Below are positions 51,878 to 60,813 of a DNA stretch of 64,000 nucleotides, one piece after another. The notes beneath the pieces are model-generated. The model made no database searches and was not told the origin of the DNA. It was given only the letters and a program-made list of their open reading frames with translations. Each line of letters begins with the position of its first letter. The first letter of the stretch is position 1. The stretch is from assembly GCA_913057955.1 (NCBI GenBank), contig CAJXOB010000002.1, positions 25,079-89,078 of the forward strand, written 5' to 3'. This stretch comes from an uncultured Gammaproteobacteria bacterium. Lineage in GTDB: Bacteria > Pseudomonadota > Gammaproteobacteria > PS1 > Pseudothioglobaceae. A program made the translations under genes and the position numbers.

Positions 51878-53182
51878 ATGAGTAAATTTAAAGAAGGCAA
51901 CTTAGAGGCTCCAACTCGTTATCCTCTAAATTGGAAAGATAAAGATTTTTATAATGAAGAGTCTTTAAATACAGAGTTAGAAAGGGTCTTTGATATTTGT
52001 CATGGCTGTAGACGCTGCGTGAGCCTTTGCAAATCTTTTCCAACACTATTTGACTTAATTGATGAATCTCAAACATTCGAAGTTGATGGCGTTGATAAAG
52101 CCGACTATAAGAAAGTGGTAGACCAATGCTATTTGTGTGATTTATGTTTTGTAGCAAAATGTCCTTACGTGCCGCCACATGACTTTAATGTTGATTTCCC
52201 GCACCTAATGCTTAGGGCAAAAGCAATTCAATTTAAAAAAGGCGAAACTAAGCTATCTCATAAAATCTTAACATCACCACAAAAAGTAGGTGCAGTTGCC
52301 TCAATTCCAGTAATTTCACCAATCGTTAATTGGTCTAACAGCAACAAAATAATGCGTAAGGTTACTGAAAAAGTTTTAGGCGTTCATGTTGATGCTGTTG
52401 TTCCAAAATACCACACCAAAAAACTTTCAAAAATTTTCGTTGAAGATAATACTGCAAGCAAATTCAAGGTCGCAATATTTGGAACTTGTTATGGCGAATA
52501 TAATGATCCTCAAACTGTTGTGGATTTAGTTGATGTACTTAGGCACAACGGTGTAGAAGTGAAACTCATTAAAAAAACTCAGTGTTGCGGCATGCCTAAA
52601 ATGGAGCTTGGTGATCTTGAGTCAGTAGTTAAGTATGCAAATGAAAATATAAAGCCATTGATGAAATTAGTTGAAGAAGGATATAAGCTAATTGCACCGA
52701 TACCCTCTTGTGTCTTAATGTTTAAAAATGAACTTCCGATGATAATGTCAGAAAATAAAAACATTAATGACATATCTAAAGCATTTTATGATCCTTTTGA
52801 ATATCTATCATTTTTGAAGGAAAACAATCAGTTTGATAGTAATTTCAAGCCAATTGATAAAGAAGTGCTTTATCAAATTGCTTGTCATCAAAGAGTACAA
52901 AACATAGGGTCACATACGAAAAGAATTCTAGGTTTAATTCCAGATTTAGATGTAAATATTGCAGAAAGATGTTCCGGGCATGATGGTACTTATGGAGTCA
53001 GAAAAGATACACATACTTATTCTGTCCAAATTGGAATGCCAGTTGCAAAAAAAATAACTGACACGACTGATTTGGTCGTTAGTGATTGCGTTATGGCTGG
53101 AAACCATGTTGCGCATATTGCTAAACAAGATATTGAATCTATTCATCCAATTAGTTTGGTGAAAATGGCTTACGATTTATAA
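51878..53182 (+). CDS. CCG-domain (heterodisulfide reductase/GlpC-like) iron-sulfur protein
   Basis: CHGCRRCVSLC and CYLCDLCFVAKCPYVPPH 4Fe-4S motifs, CCGMP and CSGHDG C-terminal cysteine motifs. Confidence 0.88.
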   Translation: MSKFKEGNLEAPTRYPLNWKDKDFYNEESLNTELERVFDICHGCRRCVSLCKSFPTLFDLIDESQTFEVDGVDKADYKKVVDQCYLCDLCFVAKCPYVPPHDFNVDFPHLMLRAKAIQFKKGETKLSHKILTSPQKVGAVASIPVISPIVNWSNSNKIMRKVTEKVLGVHVDAVVPKYHTKKLSKIFVEDNTASKFKVAIFGTCYGEYNDPQTVVDLVDVLRHNGVEVKLIKKTQCCGMPKMELGDLESVVKYANENIKPLMKLVEEGYKLIAPIPSCVLMFKNELPMIMSENKNINDISKAFYDPFEYLSFLKENNQFDSNFKPIDKEVLYQIACHQRVQNIGSHTKRILGLIPDLDVNIAERCSGHDGTYGVRKDTHTYSVQIGMPVAKKITDTTDLVVSDCVMAGNHVAHIAKQDIESIHPISLVKMAYDL

Positions 53183-53201
53183 CAAACATGAGGTGAATTA
53201 A

Positions 53202-53783
53202 ATGCTAACAAGACAAGACCTATTGTCTCTTGAGGAATATGCAGAAAAACGCTCAGCTATTCGCTCAGATACTATTCAAATAAAAAAGCTCAGAGAAGTC
53301 AATCTTGGAGAACATATAAGGATGTTATTTGAAAATAAGAAAACAGTTCAGTTTCAGATTCAAGAGATGCTTCGTATAGAAAAAATCTTTGAAGCTGATG
53401 GTATCGAGGAAGAGCTCGATGTATACAACTCCCTGGTTCCTGAAGGTTCGAACTTAAAGGCAACCATGATGATTGAATATACAGATGTTGAAGAGCGCGT
53501 AGAGGCACTTTCTAAGTTAATAGGCGTTGAAAGAAGCATCTACTTTCAAGTTGGCAGTCATGACAAAGTCTTTGCTATTTGTAATGAAGATATGGAAAGA
53601 GAAACGGATGTCAAAACCTCAGCTGTCCACTTCATGCGTTTTGAGTTTGATCAAGACATGATTGCTGAGTTTAGCTCAGGAGCTTCAGTCAAGGTTGGCG
53701 CAACTCACCCTCATTATAATTTTGAAATTATCTTGAATTCTGAAACACAAAATGCGCTTAAGTTGGACTTTAATAATAGTTAG
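53202..53783 (+). CDS. DUF3501 family protein
   Basis: LTRQDLLSLEEYAEKR...MLFENKKTVQFQIQEMLRIEKI; recognised from its usual neighbourhood with rubrerythrin and Fe-S protein. Confidence 0.8.
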   Translation: MLTRQDLLSLEEYAEKRSAIRSDTIQIKKLREVNLGEHIRMLFENKKTVQFQIQEMLRIEKIFEADGIEEELDVYNSLVPEGSNLKATMMIEYTDVEERVEALSKLIGVERSIYFQVGSHDKVFAICNEDMERETDVKTSAVHFMRFEFDQDMIAEFSSGASVKVGATHPHYNFEIILNSETQNALKLDFNNS

Positions 53784-53798
53784 TTTGCGGAATAGTAG

Positions 53799-54998
53799 TT
53801 AGATTTCGGAAATTTCTCCTATAGTTTCCATGGCTCGTAAAGAGCCATCTACATAGTACATTCTCAATTTATCCCTTTCCCATGGAGGTATGTTTGATTC
53901 TTGAAGTATTTTTTTAAGTAATTGTGAGTGACTTTTGCCCTTAAGTTTTATACGCTGACCTTCGAGACGAAAGCGTATTTCAAAATTAGGAAGGTTTTTT
54001 AATGAATCGAAATATGGGCATGGTAAGTTTAAAGATTCAAAAGGACTGTCAAAAAAATATAACTCATTATTGTATCGCCTAACTTCATAGTGATGCCATC
54101 TCAAAATGACATTTGCATCAGTTTTAGCGCTTAATAGCGAAATAAGCTCATTAAGTACTTTATTGGAAGGTAATAGAAAATCTTGTTTAGCAATAAAGTA
54201 GCGAAGCACGTTAACTACTCTTCGATTTGGAAGCTTTGCCAGTGAGCTAACTTGAATTCTGTTATTAATGACCAATTCAAAATTTATAATATCAAGTTTA
54301 GCCAAGTCGTGCATAAGTTTTAATGCTTCACCTTGATGCGCCGCACTTCTTGATACATTTTTGACAAGTCCATTGAATGCGCTCGAGAGCTTAGGCAGAA
54401 ATGCAATTCTTAATAGGTTTCTTTTAAAGTTTGTATCTAGGTTGCTGTCGTCTTCTCTCCAATCCAATTGGTTTATTGAAGCATAATCTATGATTTGTTG
54501 TTTTGAAATATTCAGAAATGGACGATAAAGTTCTGAACCATTAACACTTTTTATTTTTGGCATTGAGGCGAGGCCTGCGACCCCACTCCCTCTAAATAAT
54601 TGCAGTAAAAAAGTTTCAGCTTGATCTTCTTGGTGATGTGCAGTGCAAAGAGTCTCATTTTCTCTTAATTCAGATGTTAGTGATATATAACGTTTTTTAC
54701 GAGCATTTTCCTCGATATTAGAAGAAGTTTTGATATTTATATCTATATATTTAAACTCGATTTTGGCTGAATTACATAAGCTTTCACAAAAAGTGCACCA
54801 CTCGTTACTGTATTTAGAAAGGTTGTGATTGATATGGATAGCTCGAACATTTCCAGGGTGATGTTTATTTAAAAAGTGAAGGAGAGCAACTGAGTCAATG
54901 CCTCCACTTAAGGCAACGACAATTTTCTTGTCAACTAAATACAGATCTTTATTCGCTAAATCTTCCAAAGCCAAGTAGTTTTTCATGCCTATCTTCAA
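53799..54998 (-). CDS. tilS: tRNA(Ile)-lysidine synthase
   Basis: [18 protein letters not shown]-loop, [19 protein letters not shown]; start may be internal (ATG near 54986). Confidence 0.93.
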   Translation of the reverse strand: MKIGMKNYLALEDLANKDLYLVDKKIVVALSGGIDSVALLHFLNKHHPGNVRAIHINHNLSKYSNEWCTFCESLCNSAKIEFKYIDINIKTSSNIEENARKKRYISLTSELRENETLCTAHHQEDQAETFLLQLFRGSGVAGLASMPKIKSVNGSELYRPFLNISKQQIIDYASINQLDWREDDSNLDTNFKRNLLRIAFLPKLSSAFNGLVKNVSRSAAHQGEALKLMHDLAKLDIINFELVINNRIQVSSLAKLPNRRVVNVLRYFIAKQDFLLPSNKVLNELISLLSAKTDANVILRWHHYEVRRYNNELYFFDSPFESLNLPCPYFDSLKNLPNFEIRFRLEGQRIKLKGKSHSQLLKKILQESNIPPWERDKLRMYYVDGSLRAMETIGEISEI

Positions 54999-55899
54999 TA
55001 AGTTTATTAATAGGCAGTTCAGTTAGGTTGTTTAATTCTTTAATTAGCGCTTTTTTAAGAAATTTAGAAGCTTTTTCAGGATCTCTATGAATTCCACCAA
55101 GAGGTTCGGGTATGACTTTGTCAATTAATTTGTGTTTTTTTAAGTGCTTACTAGTTAACTTGAGTGACTCTGCGGCAATTGGCGCTTTAGATGCATCCTT
55201 GTAAAGTATTGAGGCGCAGCCTTCGGGAGAAATAACAGAATAAATGCTATATTCAAACATCATCATAGTGTCACAAAGACCAATTGCAAGTGCCCCTCCA
55301 GAGCCACCTTCTCCAATAACTACTGATAAGATTGGCGTTCTTAAGGTTGACATTTCGAATAAGTTTCTCGCAATCGCTTCACTTTGACCTCGCTCTTCAG
55401 CTCCAATTCCAGGATAAGCTCCAGGAGTATCTATAAAAGTAATTATTGGAAGTGAGAATTTTTCAGCCATTTTCATGAGTCGAAGAGCTTTGCGATAACC
55501 TTCAGGTCTTGTCATACCAAAGTTATGAAAAATCTTTTCTTTTGTTGAGCGGCCTTTTTGTTGCCCAATAAACATAAATGTGAGGTCGTCAATCTTTGCA
55601 ATTCCACCAATCAATGAATGATCATTTGCATAGGCTCGATCTCCACAGAGCTCTGTGAACTCATCAAATATTTTGTCAATATAGTCCAAAGTGTAAAGTC
55701 TTTGAGGGTGTCTTGCCAGCTGAGAAATTTGCCAATCAGTTAGTGACGAAAAAATTTTCTGAGTTAGAAGCTCACTTTTTAATTTAAGTGAGTCCATCTC
55801 CTTAGCAATATCAGCGTCATCTTTTATGCTTTCTAATGCGTCAATTTTTTCTTCAAGTTCGGCTATTGGCTGTTCGAAGTCAAGATAGTTTAAGTTCAT
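54949..55899 (-). CDS. accA: Acetyl-CoA carboxylase carboxyltransferase subunit alpha
   Basis: [55 protein letters not shown]. Confidence 0.97.
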   Translation of the reverse strand: MNLNYLDFEQPIAELEEKIDALESIKDDADIAKEMDSLKLKSELLTQKIFSSLTDWQISQLARHPQRLYTLDYIDKIFDEFTELCGDRAYANDHSLIGGIAKIDDLTFMFIGQQKGRSTKEKIFHNFGMTRPEGYRKALRLMKMAEKFSLPIITFIDTPGAYPGIGAEERGQSEAIARNLFEMSTLRTPILSVVIGEGGSGGALAIGLCDTMMMFEYSIYSVISPEGCASILYKDASKAPIAAESLKLTSKHLKKHKLIDKVIPEPLGGIHRDPEKASKFLKKALIKELNNLTELPINKLIEDRHEKLLGFGRFSE

Positions 55900-55967
55900 T
55901 TAATACGCTTAATAATTGTGAAAAATTTAATGATAATTATAGCAGATGCAATGTTTATAATCTTGCA

Positions 55968-56576
55968 ATGGACTTGCTCACCTTGCTATCTCTAACCTTT
56001 GCAACTTTTGTTTATGCAATTTCGCCAGGACCTGGCTTATTTGCAGTACTGGCAATTTCTACAAGACATGGGCCTGTCCCTGCCATGTGGCTTTCATTTG
56101 GACATACTATTGGGGATATTATTTATGTAGCAATTGCCATGTTGGCTCTCAATGCCTTGGCTGGACTAATTAGTGATAGTATGCTGTATGTTAAGATTTT
56201 TGGCGCATCCTATTTGATCTTCATCGGTTATCAGCAATATTGCTCAAAAGGAATCAGCTTTGAACAGTCAAATAAAAAAAGTTCAACGTTAAAACTTTTA
56301 ATTGCTGGTTTTGTTGTTGGAGTTACCAACCCTAAAACAATAATCTTTTATTTGTCATTTCTACCAATCTTTGTAGATCTAAATCATTTAACGACACTAA
56401 CTGTAATTAAAGTAATAGCTGTAATTGGAGTAACTGTCTTTTGTGTATTAAGTTTAGCAAATATATTGGGCATTCGGCTTAGAAGGCATATTGAGAATCC
56501 AGTATTCATAAAACGTATTAATGAAGTTACTGGCGTAACCATGATTTTAGTTGGCATTTTTGTCGGACTTTACTAA
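55968..56576 (+). CDS. LysE/RhtB family translocator
   Basis: MDLLTLLSLTFATFVYAISPGPGLFAVLAISTRHG; start corrected to ATG at 55968. Confidence 0.88.
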   Translation: MDLLTLLSLTFATFVYAISPGPGLFAVLAISTRHGPVPAMWLSFGHTIGDIIYVAIAMLALNALAGLISDSMLYVKIFGASYLIFIGYQQYCSKGISFEQSNKKSSTLKLLIAGFVVGVTNPKTIIFYLSFLPIFVDLNHLTTLTVIKVIAVIGVTVFCVLSLANILGIRLRRHIENPVFIKRINEVTGVTMILVGIFVGLY

Positions 56577-56594
56577 TTTAACTGAGGAGGTATA

Positions 56595-57494
56595 GTGTTT
56601 CAATCTGAAAAAAATATGACATTTGTCATGCTCCTTGTTCCATTAGTTTGGGCCTTGTCTGGGGTTTCTGCAAAATACCTTTCTTTTTATATCAGTGAGG
56701 ATGAAGTTGTTGTTTATAGATTTTTCCTTTCAGTTGTTTCTACCCTTCCGTTGCTGATTTGGATGAAAATCCCAATGAGAATTAGTTTAAAAAACTTTGT
56801 GATTTGCATTCTTTTGGCTTTTTTCCTGATTGGAAACTATAGAACTTACTTCATGGGAATGCAGAGAGGTGCGGTTGGTTTAGGGGCAGCCCTAGTAACC
56901 GTTTTGATTCCAATTTTTGTCTATATCATGATGATTTTTTCTAAAAAATCTAAACCTATTTTGAAGGATTGGTTCGCACTGACTATTGGTGCAATAGGTG
57001 TTGCTTTAATGCTTGATTTGGAGCAAATGAATCTTGATAGACTTGTAAGTGGGGGAAATATTTATTTTGTATTGGCCGCTCTAACCTATGCATTGTTCAC
57101 AGTGGCTGCCTCTTACATGAGAGATATTCATGTCTTGACCATTAACTTCTATGTCTGCCTTATAGGCTTCTTAATCGATTGGAATTTATCTTATGATAGT
57201 AATGAATTGTTTAAATTGGTGGGCATGGATTATATATTTTGGATTAACATTCTTTTTGTTTCAGTCATTGCAGGAACTTTAATTACAGCAGTCTACTATA
57301 CGGGCCTTAGGATTATTGGCTCTAAAAAAAGTTCTGCGTTTAGTATATTAACTCCATTTTTTGCAATTGCATTAGGCGCTATTTTCTTTGGTGAAATGAT
57401 CACTATTAATAATGCTATTGGGATTGTTATGGCTGTTATGGCTCTCGCTGTTCTTAACGACTTGAAGATAAAAAATATGATTCCTTTTAGATGA
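56595..57494 (+). CDS. EamA/DMT family transporter
   Basis: 10-TM hydrophobic protein with EamA repeats; GTG start. Confidence 0.85.
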   Translation: MFQSEKNMTFVMLLVPLVWALSGVSAKYLSFYISEDEVVVYRFFLSVVSTLPLLIWMKIPMRISLKNFVICILLAFFLIGNYRTYFMGMQRGAVGLGAALVTVLIPIFVYIMMIFSKKSKPILKDWFALTIGAIGVALMLDLEQMNLDRLVSGGNIYFVLAALTYALFTVAASYMRDIHVLTINFYVCLIGFLIDWNLSYDSNELFKLVGMDYIFWINILFVSVIAGTLITAVYYTGLRIIGSKKSSAFSILTPFFAIALGAIFFGEMITINNAIGIVMAVMALAVLNDLKIKNMIPFR

Positions 57495-57513
57495 CTATGA
57501 TTAGAGATATATT

Positions 57514-58122
57514 ATGGAAATAAATATTTTTTTAGTCCTTGGTTTTACTCTTTTTGTTTTTGCAGTAACCCCTGGCCCGGGAACTCTGGCACTTCTTTCT
57601 ATTTCTACTTCGAGAGGGCTAGCCTCAGCAATATTTTTTTCAATTGGAATGACGCTTGGTGATTTGTCATATTTAACCATTGTTATTTTTTCTTTAAATG
57701 CTCTGGCCGACTTTATTACACCTGTTACAAACGCGGTCCAATATTTCGGAGCCTGTTATTTATTTTATTTGGGTTATTCTCAATGGACGGCTGGAAAATT
57801 CAGTATGGATAATGAAGTTTCAGCCCAATCCCATTTGAAAGAATTACTGACTGGCTTCCTCTTAGCTGGAACGAATCCAAAGGTAATGATTTTCTATTTA
57901 TCAGTCCTTCCTTCTCTGATTGATCTCAATCAAGTAAGCATAGCTTATGGATTGAAAATCGTAGCCACTGTTGCCATCTCACTATTGCTTGGTTTGGTAT
58001 TTATTGGTGTCCTAGGAAAAAAATTAAGGCAACTAATAAGTAGTCAAAAAATGGCCCTGAGGGTTAACAGAATTTTTGGGACGGTTATGATTGGTGTTGG
58101 CTTGAGTTTGTTTTATTTTTAA
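57514..58122 (+). CDS. LysE/RhtB family translocator (paralog of the gene at 55968)
   Basis: GFTLFVFAVTPGPGTLALLSISTSRG..., NPKVMIFYLSVLPSLIDLNQ. Confidence 0.88.
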   Translation: MEINIFLVLGFTLFVFAVTPGPGTLALLSISTSRGLASAIFFSIGMTLGDLSYLTIVIFSLNALADFITPVTNAVQYFGACYLFYLGYSQWTAGKFSMDNEVSAQSHLKELLTGFLLAGTNPKVMIFYLSVLPSLIDLNQVSIAYGLKIVATVAISLLLGLVFIGVLGKKLRQLISSQKMALRVNRIFGTVMIGVGLSLFYF

Positions 58123-58129
58123 CTATTTG

Positions 58130-58330
58130 TTACTCAGGAATTAAATCAATATCTCGAGTCAATAAATCCTTCATAATTGCTGTGCGCATATCATCTGTAA
58201 AATCAAACCAGTCGAATATTTCATTCATGTGACGATTGCAACCAATACAAAAATTATTTTCATTGTATTTACAAATACTCACGCATGGACTTTTAATCTG
58301 CCTTAATTTGTTTTGCTCACTCATACTCAT
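58130..58330 (-). CDS. DUF1289 family protein
   Basis: SPCVSICKYNENNFCIGCNRHMNEIFDW four-cysteine motif. Confidence 0.88.
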   Translation of the reverse strand: MSMSEQNKLRQIKSPCVSICKYNENNFCIGCNRHMNEIFDWFDFTDDMRTAIMKDLLTRDIDLIPE

Positions 58331-58386
58331 TGGTTGGCTTGGTGTTTCAACAGTAATTTCAAAGGCATTTTAATCGAGTTATGAAT

Positions 58387-60804
58387 TTATGAACGAAGTT
58401 TTTCATTGCTATCATCATAGGCTGCACTCAATGAGACATGACAACTACGACTGCCTAGAGAGGTTTCAACACTAAGCTCAACTCCCTCTTCACAAAGGCT
58501 AGGTTGAAGATAAGCAAAGGCGACACTGTGGCCTACTCTAAATCCATAAGCGCCACTCGTTATAATTCCACTAAGCTTATCTCCTTCAAAAACTGCTTCA
58601 TTTCCAAAACACTCGGCTGGAATATCATCATCAAATATGAGGTACGCTAACTTGGTCTTAATCCCATCAATCTTTCTTTGGCGTATATTTTCACTGCCAA
58701 TGAATTCACGACTTAGATCAAGAAATCGATCCATGCCAGCTTCTAAGGCTGAAATTTCTTCAGTAAATTCAGCGCCATATGCTCTGTACATTTTCTCAAG
58801 TCTCATGCTGTTAAAAGCCTGCCCGCCAAAATCTCTCAATCCAAAGGTCGATCCCATCTCAAATAAAGACTCATAGATTGATATAACTTGCCAGCTTGGC
58901 ATATGAAGTTCCCACCCTAATTCACCAGCATAGGAAACTCTCATTGCAAAGACATTTGCAGAATCGATCTTAATTGTTTTACAGCTTAGCCAAGAAAATC
59001 CAGTGTTGCTGAGATCTTCTTGAGTGCATTGACCTAAAATATTTCTTGCTTCAGGGCCAGTCAAGAGAAGCCCACCCCATTCCTCAGTTAAATTTTCTAT
59101 TGTGATATCAAAGTCATCTGAGTGCCACTCCAGCCATTGGTAGTCTTTAACTTCAGATCCTATAGCACCCATTAGAAGAAACTCATCTTTATTAATACGG
59201 CTCACTGTTTGTTCTGCTCGTATTCCACCCATGGACGCATGAAAAAGAGTTAATCCAATTCTGCCATCTTTTGAAGGTAATTTATTGCAGGATAAATTAT
59301 CTAGAAATTTAAAAGCATCCTTGCCGGTAATTCGAAATTTTGCAGTTCCGCTAATATCAGTTATGCCGCAGGAGTTTTGAACAGCCGCACATTCTTGCAA
59401 TACTGCTTCATGAGCTTCACTATGGGCCCACGTTAAAGTTTCATTTCTTATTTTATCAGTTGTGAACCAAGAAGGCTTTTCATAGCCAGTATTAACAGTA
59501 TGAATGGCTCCCTTTTGACTCAATACTGTGTGCAGAGAGCTAACTCTAATAGGTCTTCCATGAGGGCGATTTTCATTTGGAGAGGCGAACGAATACATTC
59601 TTTCATACGACTCAATAGCACGTGTGGTGCAATATGTTTTATCAGCCCATTTGTCAAACCGACGACTATCAAGTGAGGCCATGTTGAGTTCAGTCTGACC
59701 ATGAACCATCCACTGGGCCAGGTATTTACCAATTCCGCCTTGTGCAATACCAATACTTGCACCACAAAGATTCCAAAAATTTTTCAATCCTTTGGCAGGG
59801 CCAACAAGTAAATTATCATCAGGAGTGTGGGTTATTAGTCCATTAATTACTGTGCTAATTCCAACTTCTTTAAATAATGGAACAATATCCATGCATCGTT
59901 CTAACCAAGGCATTAATCTATCAAGGTCACCTTCAAAGAGTTCCCTATCAAATGACCAATCTACGCCATCAAGCGCCCATGGTTTAGAGCCCCTTGTTTC
60001 GTAAGGGCCAATTAAAAAACCACTTCCTTCTTGCCTAATATAGGAGGCTGCAATAGAATCACGAGTTACGGGCAATTCCTTAGAGAGAGCTGCAATATCA
60101 GGATGGTTATCAGTAATTAAATACTGATGCTGTAAGTTAACTAATGGCACATAAGAACCAACCATAGCACCAACTTGTGGCGAGAAGCATCCACCAGCAT
60201 TAACTACATGTTGGGCAATAATATTTCCTAACTCAGTAACAACTTCATACTCACCACTTGGTAAGATATTGATGTCAATCACACGGTTAAAGTTACTAAC
60301 TTCAGCGCCTGCTTTTTTCCCAAGTTGTGCTAATTGAGTGACTACCGTTGTAGGATCTACGTGACCATCATTGGGTGTATATAAAATACTTCTGGCTTTA
60401 TCAAAGTTCATCATTGGATTGATGATTGAGGCTTCTTCTTTCGAGACAAAATGCATTTCACAGCCAATATGATTTGCCTTACTCAAAATATTATTAAACC
60501 ACTGTTCTTCAACTTTGTCATATCCAACCCTTAATGAGCCAGTTTTATGAAATGATGAATCTAACCCAGTTTTTTCAGGAAGAATTTCATCGTAAAGTTT
60601 TATTGTGTACTCATGAATGCTCGATAGAGTATGGTTACCATTAAAGTTTGGACATAGGCCTGCAGCATGCCAGGTCGAGCCACTTGTGAGTTCACCCTTT
60701 TCAATAAGGACAACATCAGTCCAACCTTCTTGAGTAAGATGATACATAAGGTTAACACCTAGTGATCCACCTCCAATGATTACTACTTGAGCATGTGACT
60801 TCAT
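58387..60804 (-). CDS. FAD-dependent dimethylglycine/sarcosine dehydrogenase-like protein with C-terminal GcvT domain
   Basis: 805 aa; VVIIGGGSLGVNLMYHL, covalent-FAD type GSTWHAAGL, C-terminal GcvT-like domain (RVSYAGELGWELHMP). Confidence 0.88.
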   Translation of the reverse strand: MKSHAQVVIIGGGSLGVNLMYHLTQEGWTDVVLIEKGELTSGSTWHAAGLCPNFNGNHTLSSIHEYTIKLYDEILPEKTGLDSSFHKTGSLRVGYDKVEEQWFNNILSKANHIGCEMHFVSKEEASIINPMMNFDKARSILYTPNDGHVDPTTVVTQLAQLGKKAGAEVSNFNRVIDINILPSGEYEVVTELGNIIAQHVVNAGGCFSPQVGAMVGSYVPLVNLQHQYLITDNHPDIAALSKELPVTRDSIAASYIRQEGSGFLIGPYETRGSKPWALDGVDWSFDRELFEGDLDRLMPWLERCMDIVPLFKEVGISTVINGLITHTPDDNLLVGPAKGLKNFWNLCGASIGIAQGGIGKYLAQWMVHGQTELNMASLDSRRFDKWADKTYCTTRAIESYERMYSFASPNENRPHGRPIRVSSLHTVLSQKGAIHTVNTGYEKPSWFTTDKIRNETLTWAHSEAHEAVLQECAAVQNSCGITDISGTAKFRITGKDAFKFLDNLSCNKLPSKDGRIGLTLFHASMGGIRAEQTVSRINKDEFLLMGAIGSEVKDYQWLEWHSDDFDITIENLTEEWGGLLLTGPEARNILGQCTQEDLSNTGFSWLSCKTIKIDSANVFAMRVSYAGELGWELHMPSWQVISIYESLFEMGSTFGLRDFGGQAFNSMRLEKMYRAYGAEFTEEISALEAGMDRFLDLSREFIGSENIRQRKIDGIKTKLAYLIFDDDIPAECFGNEAVFEGDKLSGIITSGAYGFRVGHSVAFAYLQPSLCEEGVELSVETSLGSRSCHVSLSAAYDDSNEKLRS

Positions 60805-60813
60805 ATTAATTAT

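Noticed and set aside
55836-55967. N-terminal extension of the LysE translocator
   Set aside because: Overlaps accA antisense; LysE family homology starts at MDLLTLLSLTFA (55968).
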